51,478 nt of DNA from Colwellia sp. E2M01. Its GTDB lineage: Bacteria > Pseudomonadota > Gammaproteobacteria > Enterobacterales > Alteromonadaceae. A program made the translations under genes and the position numbers. Positions 31,544 to 39,854 of the stretch are shown here, in pieces. How positions within the stretch are numbered: the first letter of the stretch is position 1; each line of letters begins with the position of its first letter. The notes beneath the pieces were generated by a model, which did not search any database, was not told the origin of the DNA, and saw only the letters and a program-made list of their open reading frames with translations. The stretch is taken from the NCBI RefSeq assembly GCF_018860585.1, contig NZ_JAHKPR010000071.1:1-51478 (forward strand), in the 5' to 3' direction.

Positions 31544-31646
31544 TATTTTAAAGTATTACTCAGAGTGATGATAAGAATTTAAGAAAACCTAATTAACACC
31601 TCAGTTAGTTAGTTTAGTAAAATAGAGTATATAGGTTTAGTATTGC

Positions 31647-31731
31647 GCGGTTGTGGCGGAATTGGTAGACGCGCCAGCTTGAGGGGCTGGTGACTTAGGT
31701 CGTGGGGGTTCAAGTCCCCCCAACCGCACCA
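31647..31731 (+). tRNA. leuU: tRNA-Leu (anticodon GAG)
   Basis: An 85-base class II tRNA has the acceptor stem GCGGTTG/CAACCGC, a D-arm with GGAATTGGTAGAC, the anticodon stem CCAGC/GCTGG with loop TTGAGGG (anticodon GAG at 31681-31683), a long variable arm, a T-loop with GGTTCAAGTCC, and encoded ACCA at the end. It reads CUC and CUU codons. The location just after secG matches E. coli leuU. A terminator follows. Confidence 0.96.
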
Positions 31732-31755
31732 CTAAACTTATACAAATAGATATTT

Positions 31756-31786
31756 AAAGGCCGATTCAATGAATCGGCCTTTTTTT
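31756..31786. terminator. Terminator after tRNA-Leu
   Basis: The perfect 12-bp stem AAAGGCCGATTC/GAATCGGCCTTT has a 3-base loop followed by T. It may also act for minus-strand acnA. Confidence 0.85.
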
Positions 31787-31926
31787 GTTTGGTTGTAAGC
31801 ATAAAATAATTTCAGCACGAATAGAGGATCTAATTGTATTTCTTTTAGTCATTTATGATTCTTTTTCTTAACACAAAGAAAAGTGCCTACTTCTGATCTC
31901 CATTGAAAATGAGGATTACCATCGAT

Positions 31927-34689
31927 TTAGCTTGTCGCGGCTAAATTTCGTAGTACATAATGCAAAATACCGCCATTTTGGTAATAGCTAAATTCATTTG
32001 GTGTATCAATTCTGATCATAACGTCAAATGACTTTTCACTACCATCACTTGCAATAACAGAGACAGTCGCTGTTTTTTGATCGGCATTTATCGCGGGAAT
32101 GCTAAATTGCTCTTCACCGGTTAATTTTAATGAATCGGCGCTTTCATCTGGCATAAATTGTAAAGGTAGAATACCCATGCCAACTAAGTTTGAGCGATGA
32201 ATACGCTCATAGCTTTGGGCTATAACGGCTTTAACCCCTAATAAAGCAGGGCCTTTTGCCGCCCAGTCGCGTGAGCTACCAGTACCGTATTCTTTACCCG
32301 CTAATACAATTGAGGCAATGTTTTGTTGCTGATATTGCATGGCGGCATCAAATACACTCATTTTCTCACCTGATGGCATCATTCTCGTCCAACAGCCTTC
32401 GGTGCCTGGCGCTAATAAATTACGTAAACGTACATTGGCAAAAGTGCCACGCATCATGACTTCGTGGTTACCCCGTCTAGAGCCGTACGAATTAAAATCT
32501 TTAAGGGCAACCCCTTCACCTTGCAAGTATTCAGCGGCGGGGCTATCTAGCGCAATTGAGCCTGCAGGCGATATATGATCAGTGGTAACACTATCACCTA
32601 ATTTTAATAAACATCGCGCATTTTTAATGTCATTAATGACGGGGATTTCAGTACTGATATTCTCAAAAAATGGTGGTAACTTCACATAAGTCGAATCTGG
32701 CCAATCATACTTCTGGCTTTCTACTACATCTAAAGCTTGCCAATCTTTATTGCCGCTATACACGTCAGCATAGCGAGAGGTAAACATTGAACTGTCGATA
32801 ACGCTTTCAATAACCTGTTTAATTTCATCATTATCTGGCCAGATCTCATGTAAATAAACCGATTCTCCTGAAGTATCTTCACCTAAAGGCTCTGTTGTAA
32901 TATCTATTTTCATATTACCCGCTAATGCATAGGCAACTACGAGAGGAGGAGAGGCTAGATAGTTAGCTTGAATTTCGGGGTGTATACGCCCTTCAAAATT
33001 ACGATTACCTGATAAAACCGAGGTAACTGATAAATCACCGTGATGAATAGCTTTGCTAATTTCGTTTGGTAAAGGACCTGAGTTACCAATACAAGTGGTA
33101 CAACCGTAGCCGACAAGTTGAAAACCAAGGGCGTCTAAGTCTGTATTTAAACCTGACTTAAGCAGATAATCTGTGACAACTTGTGAGCCAGGTGCAAAAC
33201 TGGTTTTAACCCAAGGTTTAACATTTAAGCCACGACTTCTTGCATTTCGTGCTAGTAAACCTGCAGCAATTAATACTGATGGATTCGAGGTATTAGTACA
33301 ACTTGTGATCGCGGCAATTACCACAGAGCCGTGTTTTAATAAAAAGTCTTCATCTTTATATTGGCAAGGTACACCCGTGTCTCCCTCACTTGCTGGTAAT
33401 ACTGGCGAAGGTTGCCCGCCTTCACCTTCAAAACTGCTTTCAGTCGACGTTGGAGACGAGTTTGGCTTTTGGCTTGAGTCAGCATGTTTAACGCCGTTTT
33501 GTAATGTTAACCAATCACTGTAAGCAGCACCTGCTGCGTTTAATGAAATTCTATCTTGTGGACGTTTAGGGCCGGCAATAGAAGGGACTACATCATCTAA
33601 CTTTAGTGATAATCGGTTATGATAAACCGCATTTTGTTGTGATTCAGTTCCCCACATGTTCATGGCTTTAAGATATGTTTTGATACGTTCAATATGATCG
33701 TTATCTCGTCCAGTTAATTCCATATAGTCAATGGTTTGTTCATCAATTGGGAAAATACCACAAGTTGCGCCGTATTCGGGCGCCATATTGGCAATGGTGG
33801 CCCTGTCGGCTAAGGTAAGTTCATTTACACCGGTACCAAAAAATTCGACAAATTTACCGACTACACCTGCGGCGCGTAATTGTTCGGTAACGGTTAACAC
33901 TAAATCAGTTGCTGTTGTGCCAGCAGGTAATTTACCGGTTAATTCAAAACCCACGATTTCAGGTAATAACATAGTGACTGGTTGACCTAACATTGCTGCT
34001 TCCGCCTCAATGCCGCCAACTCCCCAACCTAAAATACCTAAACCATTAATCATGGTGGTATGTGAATCTGTGCCAACTAGAGTATCTGGATAAAGTAGAT
34101 TATTTTCATCGGCTTTTTTAAATACAACGCGAGCTAAATATTCGAGATTGACTTGGTGCACTATGCCGCGACCAGGAGGTACTACTTTAAAGTTATTGAA
34201 ACTTTGCTGACCCCAGCGTAAAAACTGGTAGCGTTCATTGTTACGTTGAAATTCAATAGCGGTATTTTGTTCCATCGCATCAGCTTTGCCAAATACATCG
34301 ACCATAACAGAATGGTCAATCACCAACTCTACGGGATTTAACGGGTTAATTTTATCCGCTGTTCCGCCCATTTTTACAATAGCATCACGCATCGCCGCTA
34401 AATCGACTACTGCAGGTACCCCGGTAAAATCTTGTAAAATAACGCGAGAAGGGACAAAAGCTATTTCAGTGTCTTGCCAATTTTTTACGTCCCATTTGGC
34501 TAATATTTCAATATCTTTATCTTGAACAAAGTCAGTATCGGCATGACGTAATAAGTTTTCTAAGAGGATTTTGGCGGCGAAAGGTAAGCGGGAAAGATCA
34601 TAGTTATTAGCTAAATTATCAAAACTATAGTAATGGCAAATATCACCATTAATTTCCATGCTCTGTAAATGTTGTGTCGATTTGGTCAT
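31927..34689 (-). CDS. acnA: Aconitate hydratase A (AcnA)
   Basis: AcnA interconverts citrate and isocitrate in the TCA cycle with a [4Fe-4S] cluster. The 920-residue protein has an ILQDFTGVPAVVDLAAMRDA segment, LVGTDSHTTMINGLGILGWG, and cluster cysteines in ITSCTNTSNPSV (about residue 463) and GYGCTTCIGNSGPL (about 531). The C-terminal swivel domain has GDSVTTDHISPAGSI and YGTGSSRDWAAKG. It is about 29 residues longer than E. coli AcnA (891). The extra length is a Ser/Pro/Gly-rich stretch at about residues 400-440, just before the first cluster cysteine, different in composition from the rest. It is a single gene with no visible regulator nearby. Confidence 0.95.
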   Translation of the reverse strand: MTKSTQHLQSMEINGDICHYYSFDNLANNYDLSRLPFAAKILLENLLRHADTDFVQDKDIEILAKWDVKNWQDTEIAFVPSRVILQDFTGVPAVVDLAAMRDAIVKMGGTADKINPLNPVELVIDHSVMVDVFGKADAMEQNTAIEFQRNNERYQFLRWGQQSFNNFKVVPPGRGIVHQVNLEYLARVVFKKADENNLLYPDTLVGTDSHTTMINGLGILGWGVGGIEAEAAMLGQPVTMLLPEIVGFELTGKLPAGTTATDLVLTVTEQLRAAGVVGKFVEFFGTGVNELTLADRATIANMAPEYGATCGIFPIDEQTIDYMELTGRDNDHIERIKTYLKAMNMWGTESQQNAVYHNRLSLKLDDVVPSIAGPKRPQDRISLNAAGAAYSDWLTLQNGVKHADSSQKPNSSPTSTESSFEGEGGQPSPVLPASEGDTGVPCQYKDEDFLLKHGSVVIAAITSCTNTSNPSVLIAAGLLARNARSRGLNVKPWVKTSFAPGSQVVTDYLLKSGLNTDLDALGFQLVGYGCTTCIGNSGPLPNEISKAIHHGDLSVTSVLSGNRNFEGRIHPEIQANYLASPPLVVAYALAGNMKIDITTEPLGEDTSGESVYLHEIWPDNDEIKQVIESVIDSSMFTSRYADVYSGNKDWQALDVVESQKYDWPDSTYVKLPPFFENISTEIPVINDIKNARCLLKLGDSVTTDHISPAGSIALDSPAAEYLQGEGVALKDFNSYGSRRGNHEVMMRGTFANVRLRNLLAPGTEGCWTRMMPSGEKMSVFDAAMQYQQQNIASIVLAGKEYGTGSSRDWAAKGPALLGVKAVIAQSYERIHRSNLVGMGILPLQFMPDESADSLKLTGEEQFSIPAINADQKTATVSVIASDGSEKSFDVMIRIDTPNEFSYYQNGGILHYVLRNLAATS

Positions 34690-34895
34690 TAGCTGTTCTC
34701 CATTGAAATGAATTTATGAATAACGTTTAACTTAGTAAATCTACTTTAAATATACTATCGCATCGCTGAACTAGGGTATAGGCTAGAACCATATCTTTTA
34801 TTTTTTGGTAAGTTTTAATATAGAGCAGTTCCACTTAAAGGTGCTCGTTAAGCTAAGTCTGAGTGATTCATAATCAAGGCAGGAGTGGTTTCGCG

Positions 34896-34958
34896 ATGCA
34901 GATAATTAACAAAATTAACAAGGACGTCGCTCAAAGCTTTATTGAAAACGGTTATTAA
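34896..34958 (+). CDS. Possible small ORF upstream of the MATE gene
   Basis: A 20-codon ORF (MQIINKINKDVAQSFIENGY) begins with ATG, preceded ten bases earlier by AGGAG. It could be a leader peptide or a remnant, or simply chance. No family is recognised and no attenuator is visible. Confidence 0.2.
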   Translation: MQIINKINKDVAQSFIENGY

Positions 34959-34993
34959 GCTTGTGGTATAGTAAGGCACTGTATAAGCGAGTG

Positions 34994-35038
34994 TCCTATT
35001 TATTTTTATCCTATTTATTTTTATCCTACTTATTTTTA
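34994..35038. repeat. Three 15-bp tandem repeats upstream of the MATE gene
   Basis: The unit TCCTATTTATTTTTA is repeated at 34994-35008, 35009-35023 and 35024-35038, the last with a single T-to-C change. It lies 66 bases before the MATE start codon, within a 415-base intergenic region that otherwise holds only the small ORF above and the divergent promoters. Confidence 0.85.
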
Positions 35039-35104
35039 TAACTAGGAAGTTATTTAATAACCCACTAACACCTTAAATCACCTCTTAACTTAACTCCACA
35101 GATA

Positions 35105-36460
35105 ATGACGATGTTTACAATAGATTTTTTAAAAAAGACGATGAAACTTGCTTGGCCGATTTCATTACAAAGTGTGTTAGTAACATTTTTGGGAATGATA
35201 GATATTATCATGGTATCTCACCTAGGAAATGAAGCGGTTGCCGCGGTAGGTATAGGTAATAGAATTTTCTTTGTTGTGTTGATTATGCTTACCGGTATTG
35301 CAACAGGCGTTGGCATTATGTCTGCTCAATATTATGGTGCATCTCAAGCTAATAAAATAAAAAACACGATTGTTTTAGCAATAATCTTTGCTTATCTATT
35401 TTTATTGCCAGTAATTGTTTTAAATTTCTTTTATGCAGCACCTATTGTGAACTTAGCAACGACTGATCTTGCCGTCATTGGCTTCGGTGAAAGTTATCTA
35501 TGGATCACTGCCCCTAGCTTATTATTTATTGCGGTTATTCTTATTTTTGAAGGTGCTTTACGCGCTACAGGGCAGGTTAAATTGCCTATGGTTTTTAGTG
35601 TTTTGGCTATTGTGTTAAATGTTATTTTAAATTACTGGTTAATAAATGGTGGGCTTGGCATTGAGCCTATGGGGATTGTGGGAGCTGCTTGGGCAACAAC
35701 TTTAGCAAGATTATTCCATGTATTAATATTAATTTATTGCTTGCAAAAAATAGCGCATCCAGTTTTTCCCAATAAAGAATGTTTGAGTAAAATATATGAT
35801 CGCCAAAAATGGTTTAACTTTATACAACTTACTTGGCCATTAATGTTAAGTTTTGGGGTTTGGTCATTAGGCACATTTGGTTATCAATTAATTTATGGCC
35901 GCATAGGAACTGTAGAACTAGCGGTAATGAGCATGTTAACACCAATAGAGGGTATGTTAATCGCTTTCTTTTTTGGCTTTTCTGCTGCTTGTTCAATTAT
36001 TGTAGGTCAAAACTTAGGTAAAGATAACTTTCAAGAAGCATGGAAAACCGGTGTTATGTTTTCAATGGGAGGGCCAATAATTACCTTTGCTTTAGCCTTG
36101 ATTATTTATTCTTTTGAAGGTGTTATTTTTAAATCATTTCAAGCTATGGAAACGTTAACTCTGCAGTTGGCTGCTGAAATATTCGCACTCATCGTGTTTG
36201 GCACTTGCCTAAAAGTTTATAATATGACGATTTCAATCGGCATACTTCGCGCTGGCGGCGATAATAAGTATTGTTTAATTATTGATACTATTGGTATGTG
36301 GGTAGTTAGTTTGCCATTAACCTTTATTGCCGCTTTTTACTTTCAATGGCCACTATTTTACGTGGTATTAACCGCTTACTCCGAAGAAATGTGTAAAGCG
36401 GTAATGTTTACTTGGCGAATGAAGAAAAAGGTATGGTTGAAAAATTTAACGACTGATTAG
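35105..36460 (+). CDS. MATE family multidrug/toxin exporter
   Basis: The 451-residue protein has twelve predicted membrane segments in two halves. The start MKLAWPISLQSVLVTFLGMIDIIMVSHLGNEAVAAVG is cut here as MKLAWPISL and IDIIMVSHLGNEAVAAVG, both typical of MATE (NorM/DinF) transporters; the second half repeats the pattern as LTWPLMLSFGVWSLGTF. These proteins export cationic drugs, dyes or metabolites using Na+ or H+ gradients; the substrate cannot be read from sequence. It is transcribed alone. Its stop codon TAG at 36458-36460 lies at the very edge of a MITE-like repeat, which may have altered the original C-terminus or 3' region. Confidence 0.88.
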   Translation: MTMFTIDFLKKTMKLAWPISLQSVLVTFLGMIDIIMVSHLGNEAVAAVGIGNRIFFVVLIMLTGIATGVGIMSAQYYGASQANKIKNTIVLAIIFAYLFLLPVIVLNFFYAAPIVNLATTDLAVIGFGESYLWITAPSLLFIAVILIFEGALRATGQVKLPMVFSVLAIVLNVILNYWLINGGLGIEPMGIVGAAWATTLARLFHVLILIYCLQKIAHPVFPNKECLSKIYDRQKWFNFIQLTWPLMLSFGVWSLGTFGYQLIYGRIGTVELAVMSMLTPIEGMLIAFFFGFSAACSIIVGQNLGKDNFQEAWKTGVMFSMGGPIITFALALIIYSFEGVIFKSFQAMETLTLQLAAEIFALIVFGTCLKVYNMTISIGILRAGGDNKYCLIIDTIGMWVVSLPLTFIAAFYFQWPLFYVVLTAYSEEMCKAVMFTWRMKKKVWLKNLTTD

Positions 36461-36578
36461 GAACTATTGTTCTTTCAAGGTTAAAATTTATACGGCATTA
36501 TCGCATGTTTGCTCTTAATACAAAGAAGATCAATCAAGTTACTGTAAAAGTAATCTTGAAAGGTCAACAGACCATAAT
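36457..36578. repeat. MITE-like repeat, family 2, short copy
   Basis: This element is related to the copy at 29931-30090. It shares TTAAAATTTA.ACGGC.TTATCGCAT near the left end and CTTAAT.CAAAGAAGATCAA and CTGTAAAAGTAATCT near the right. It lacks about 40 internal bases including the GTGTAG hairpin. The terminal repeats are left CTATTGTTCTTTCAAGGTTA and right complement CTGTTGACCTTTCAAGATTA. No ORF is present. Confidence 0.7.
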
Positions 36579-36957
36579 ATTTTTTGCAAGTGATTGATAA
36601 ATATTAATTGTTTTAATGGTTTACCTAGTCCCGTTAGGTGAAAAGAGAAGTTCTCTTGATTAGGACTGTTTAGACAAAACTTTGACCAATGTTACTTGCC
36701 ACTTCAAAATATTATTTGAGAACTTCAATAACTTATCAAGGCTGCGCACATAACAATTGTATTTTACTAGTGCCGTGCTTATATAATATTATGATGAGCA
36801 AAGCTTATATGATAACAATTAATCTTGTATAAGATTATTGTTATCATATAAAAAGTTATTACTGTTTATTTTAAAATAAAATCAGTTCTAAGTTTTTTTT
36901 GTTTTTTATTGTATGCTGAACCCAAGATCCCACCTTAATAGGAGAAATATATACGTT
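36579..36957. promoter_or_regulatory. Intergenic region with 45-base palindrome
   Basis: This region carries the promoter of the NTF2-like gene. At 36806-36850 there is a long palindrome: 20 paired bases TATATGATAACAATAATCTT (with one bulged T on the left arm) around a GTAT loop. There is no T-run after it, only AAAAAG, so a regulatory or RNA structure is likelier than a terminator. I see no ORF. Confidence 0.6.
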
Positions 36958-37422
36958 ATGTTTACTAAAGAAATGGCACATGCAGCCTTGCAAACTTGGT
37001 GTGACAATGTTGTAAAAGTTGGACAAGTTCATGCCGAAGGAGGCGATGTTCAAGCATTTTCTCTTCAAGTGTTATCTGAAAGTTATGATTACGACAATGG
37101 AAAGGTATTGTTTAAGCCTACCTTAACATTTGGCCAACAAACGTTTCGACCAACAAAAGAAGGAGCTCTTTCTTATTTTGTGGGTGGGAATAGTGAATTC
37201 CCCGATGATAAAGGCTTTAAACTTAAACCTTGGGTAAAGGTTTGGTACAGTAAAGAGGATTTTATTTTGCACGGTGACTTAGCTATTGTGCAGTGTAATG
37301 TACACTTTATAGGTGATGACGACAGCCATATATTTGTAAATAAAAGCTTTGTGTTTAAAGAATGCGAAGATGGTAATGTGCGTATTACACTTCATCAATC
37401 TTCATTACCTTATCAACCTTAA
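36958..37422 (+). CDS. NTF2-like (SnoaL-type) protein
   Basis: From the ATG at 36958 the product is 154 residues: MFTKEMAHAALQTWCDNVVKVG, then VLFKPTLTFGQQTFRPTKEG, a YFVGGNSEFPDDKGFKLKPW loop and strands KVWYSKEDFILHGDLAIVQCNV. The helix-strand pattern, size and W/Y positions fit the NTF2/SnoaL fold, often found in uncharacterised marine proteins. Function is unknown. An AGGAG site lies 13 bases upstream, a long spacing. I reject the 15-residue extension to 36913 because it would bury the ribosome binding site. No partner is evident next to it. Confidence 0.7.
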   Translation: MFTKEMAHAALQTWCDNVVKVGQVHAEGGDVQAFSLQVLSESYDYDNGKVLFKPTLTFGQQTFRPTKEGALSYFVGGNSEFPDDKGFKLKPWVKVWYSKEDFILHGDLAIVQCNVHFIGDDDSHIFVNKSFVFKECEDGNVRITLHQSSLPYQP

Positions 37423-37658
37423 ATCTAATATTTACTCTTAAATTATTAGACTATTAGACTTTTAGGCATTGCACCTTAAGCAATTAGCTTGACTTGGGGG
37501 GCTAATGTTTAAATAAGGAATGTTTTCGTTATTGAAGCTGCCTGTTATCGGCTTTTTTGTAACCATTATGTTAGGTTATGTGTGATCTTTTGAGATTTAT
37601 TTTTACAGAGCCTGAATAAGGTTCGATGAGCATATACTGTAATACCGCTATAAATTTT

Positions 37659-37694
37659 AACATTAACATCAACATCAACATCAACATCAACAGT
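37659..37694. repeat. Hexanucleotide tandem repeat before the histidine kinase
   Basis: Four exact AACATC units (37665-37688) are flanked by AACATT and AACAGT. They lie about 90 bases before the histidine kinase start, in a 358-base intergenic region that otherwise shows no ORF. Confidence 0.8.
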
Positions 37695-37780
37695 AATATG
37701 CTTATTGTGATTAAAACTTAAGGTCTCTCTCATTGAAGTGTTCAGAATGAAAATAGTAATTGTTCGGGATAATACATTTT

Positions 37781-39772
37781 ATGTTCTTTAGTTGTCGTAT
37801 TTTATCTCAGCGCTTTAATCGTTCATCAATACTTTGCAAAATTATCATTTTTAGCATGATGCTTGTTGTGTCTAATTATGCACAAACAGCAAGTTTAGAC
37901 GATTCACCTAAAGTTATTTGGGTATACAAATTCCTTAATTATATTACTTGGCCTGATGAAGGTGATAATCAACACTTAACAATTAGTTACTGGGGAAATG
38001 ATAATGGTTTTTATGAAAAACTTTCATCACTCAATGGCAAAAGAGTGCGTGATAATCAAATAAAGATAGTCAGACAGTACAGTATTTCCCCACAAAAGAA
38101 TGTGCAAGTCATTGTCGTAGGTCATGATAATAATAATGCGCTGGCAAAACTACAAAGCTTAGTTAACGGTAAAAGTACGTTACTTATCTCGGATAATGCT
38201 ACTAATAAACAAAATATAATGCTCAACTTTGTCTACTCAAATGATAACTCCATTTCATTTGAGCTGAATCGTTATAATATTGTTTATGAAAAACTAGTCT
38301 TGTCTTCAGAAATATTAGTTATTGGTGGTACTGAAGTCGATATTGCTAAAGTGTTAAATGAAACGAATAAAAAGTTAGACAATATAAAACTACAATTGGA
38401 TAAGCGAGAAAAAAACTTAAAAATATTAGCGACTGATATTAGTAAAAAAGAAAATAAAATTGCAGTGCTACAACAAAAAATACTAACGCAAACACAAGAT
38501 ATTGAAGCAAGACAGCAACAATCAGTCTTGTTAAAAAATGAAATAGAGCAATTGCTAGTTACGGTTAAAAATAGTCATGATGAGTTGACTAAAAACCAAC
38601 AACAGCTTAGTAAAAGCCAAGCTGAATTGAAAAAGAATAACGCAGAATTAAATAACAACAATATTGCCTTAGTTGAAAAACAAGATCAGCTTATTGCTAA
38701 AGAAAAAAACATTAAAAAATTATCAAACTCTATTGCGGCAAATACATTAACTTTGGTTGAACAGCAGACACAAATTGAACAGCAACAAATCGCATTATCT
38801 AATCAAAAAGAAGCTTTAGCGCAACAACAAAAAGAGCTTGTAAATAAGTCATCAACGATACAAAGACAGTATATGGCTATGATAGTTAGCCTTATTTTTA
38901 TTTTATTAGTACTGGGAATTGTTTTTGTATTGTATCGAAGCAGTAAAAATAAAAAGAAATCTTATGAGGCATTAAGTGATAAAAATAATGAACTTGCGCA
39001 AACTAACAACCAGTTGATAGAAACGCAGTTTCAGCTTGTTGAGTCAGAAAAAATGGCCGCGTTAGGTAATTTAGTTGCAGGTGTTGCCCATGAAATTAAC
39101 ACACCTTTAGGTACTAGTGTTACAGCTGTTAGTACCGCACAACATTTATTAGAAATATTTGTGGCTAAAGTACAAGCAAATAAAGTTAGTCGCAGTGATA
39201 TGAATACATTCTTAGAAAAATTGAATCAAGCAACGGGGTTAATAAATAGTAACTTGATCAGAGCAAATGATCTTATTCGACAATTTAAACTTGTCGCGGT
39301 TGACCAATCGTCCGAAGAACTGCGAGAATTTTTAGTTGGTGAATACTTAAATGAAGTGCTCGCAAGTTTATATCCGCAATACAAAAAATATAACTGTGAA
39401 ATAGAGATTATTTGTGATGAAAAACTGACCATGACTTCATACCCAGGTGGTCTAGCGCAAATTATGACTAATTTGGTTATTAACTCAATTCTGCATGGTT
39501 TTAAGTTAGATAAAGATGCTTCAATAAGACTTGAAGTAAGTGTTGAAAACCATAATGTAACTATTGTTTATCAAGATAATGGTATTGGGATCGACATTGA
39601 TAAACATGCAGAGATATTCACCCCTTTTTATACGACAAAACGTAATAATGGTGGTAGTGGTTTAGGTATGCATATTTGTTATAATATCGCCCGTAAATTA
39701 GGGGGGGATATAAAATGTGTACCTTGTGACAGCGGCGCTAAATTTATAATCACTTTACTTAAAAACTTATAA
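37781..39772 (+). CDS. Histidine kinase with YfiR-like periplasmic sensor
   Basis: The roughly 663-residue protein starts with a signal peptide or membrane anchor (IIIFSMMLVVSNYAQTAS). Residues about 40-190 resemble the YfiR/DUF4154 periplasmic domain (VIWVYKFLNYITWP, then a strand-rich part and ISFELNRYNIVYEKLVLSSEIL). A long Gln/Lys/Asn-rich coiled coil (about 190-360) and a membrane segment (about 364-388) follow. The cytoplasmic part has an H-box LVAGVAHEINTPLGTS (His near 436) and an HATPase with N-box MTNLVINSILHGF, G1 YQDNGIGID and G2 GGSGLGMHICYNIARKLGG. No receiver is fused and none is adjacent, so the partner is unknown. An alternative TTG start lies at 37760. Confidence 0.82.
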   Translation: MFFSCRILSQRFNRSSILCKIIIFSMMLVVSNYAQTASLDDSPKVIWVYKFLNYITWPDEGDNQHLTISYWGNDNGFYEKLSSLNGKRVRDNQIKIVRQYSISPQKNVQVIVVGHDNNNALAKLQSLVNGKSTLLISDNATNKQNIMLNFVYSNDNSISFELNRYNIVYEKLVLSSEILVIGGTEVDIAKVLNETNKKLDNIKLQLDKREKNLKILATDISKKENKIAVLQQKILTQTQDIEARQQQSVLLKNEIEQLLVTVKNSHDELTKNQQQLSKSQAELKKNNAELNNNNIALVEKQDQLIAKEKNIKKLSNSIAANTLTLVEQQTQIEQQQIALSNQKEALAQQQKELVNKSSTIQRQYMAMIVSLIFILLVLGIVFVLYRSSKNKKKSYEALSDKNNELAQTNNQLIETQFQLVESEKMAALGNLVAGVAHEINTPLGTSVTAVSTAQHLLEIFVAKVQANKVSRSDMNTFLEKLNQATGLINSNLIRANDLIRQFKLVAVDQSSEELREFLVGEYLNEVLASLYPQYKKYNCEIEIICDEKLTMTSYPGGLAQIMTNLVINSILHGFKLDKDASIRLEVSVENHNVTIVYQDNGIGIDIDKHAEIFTPFYTTKRNNGGSGLGMHICYNIARKLGGDIKCVPCDSGAKFIITLLKNL

Positions 39773-39854
39773 GTAATTTAGGTGCTATCGCTGAAAATAT
39801 TTGAGAAGCGTCTTATCGTAATTACCTACTCTGTGCAGTAATCAAAATCAATCC

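Noticed and set aside
31647..31786. tRNA-Leu as an integration site for a genomic island.
   Set aside because: No integrase follows, no repeated copy of the tRNA 3' end is seen downstream, and the next gene is core metabolism.
33173..33523. Plus-strand ORF within acnA.
   Set aside because: It is antisense to a conserved enzyme; its only notable part is the frame-shadow of the Pro/Gly-rich insertion.
36811..36820. GATAACAATT resembles part of the E. coli lac operator.
   Set aside because: It is part of a longer AT-rich palindrome, the rest of the operator does not match, and no lac-type repressor or sugar gene is nearby.
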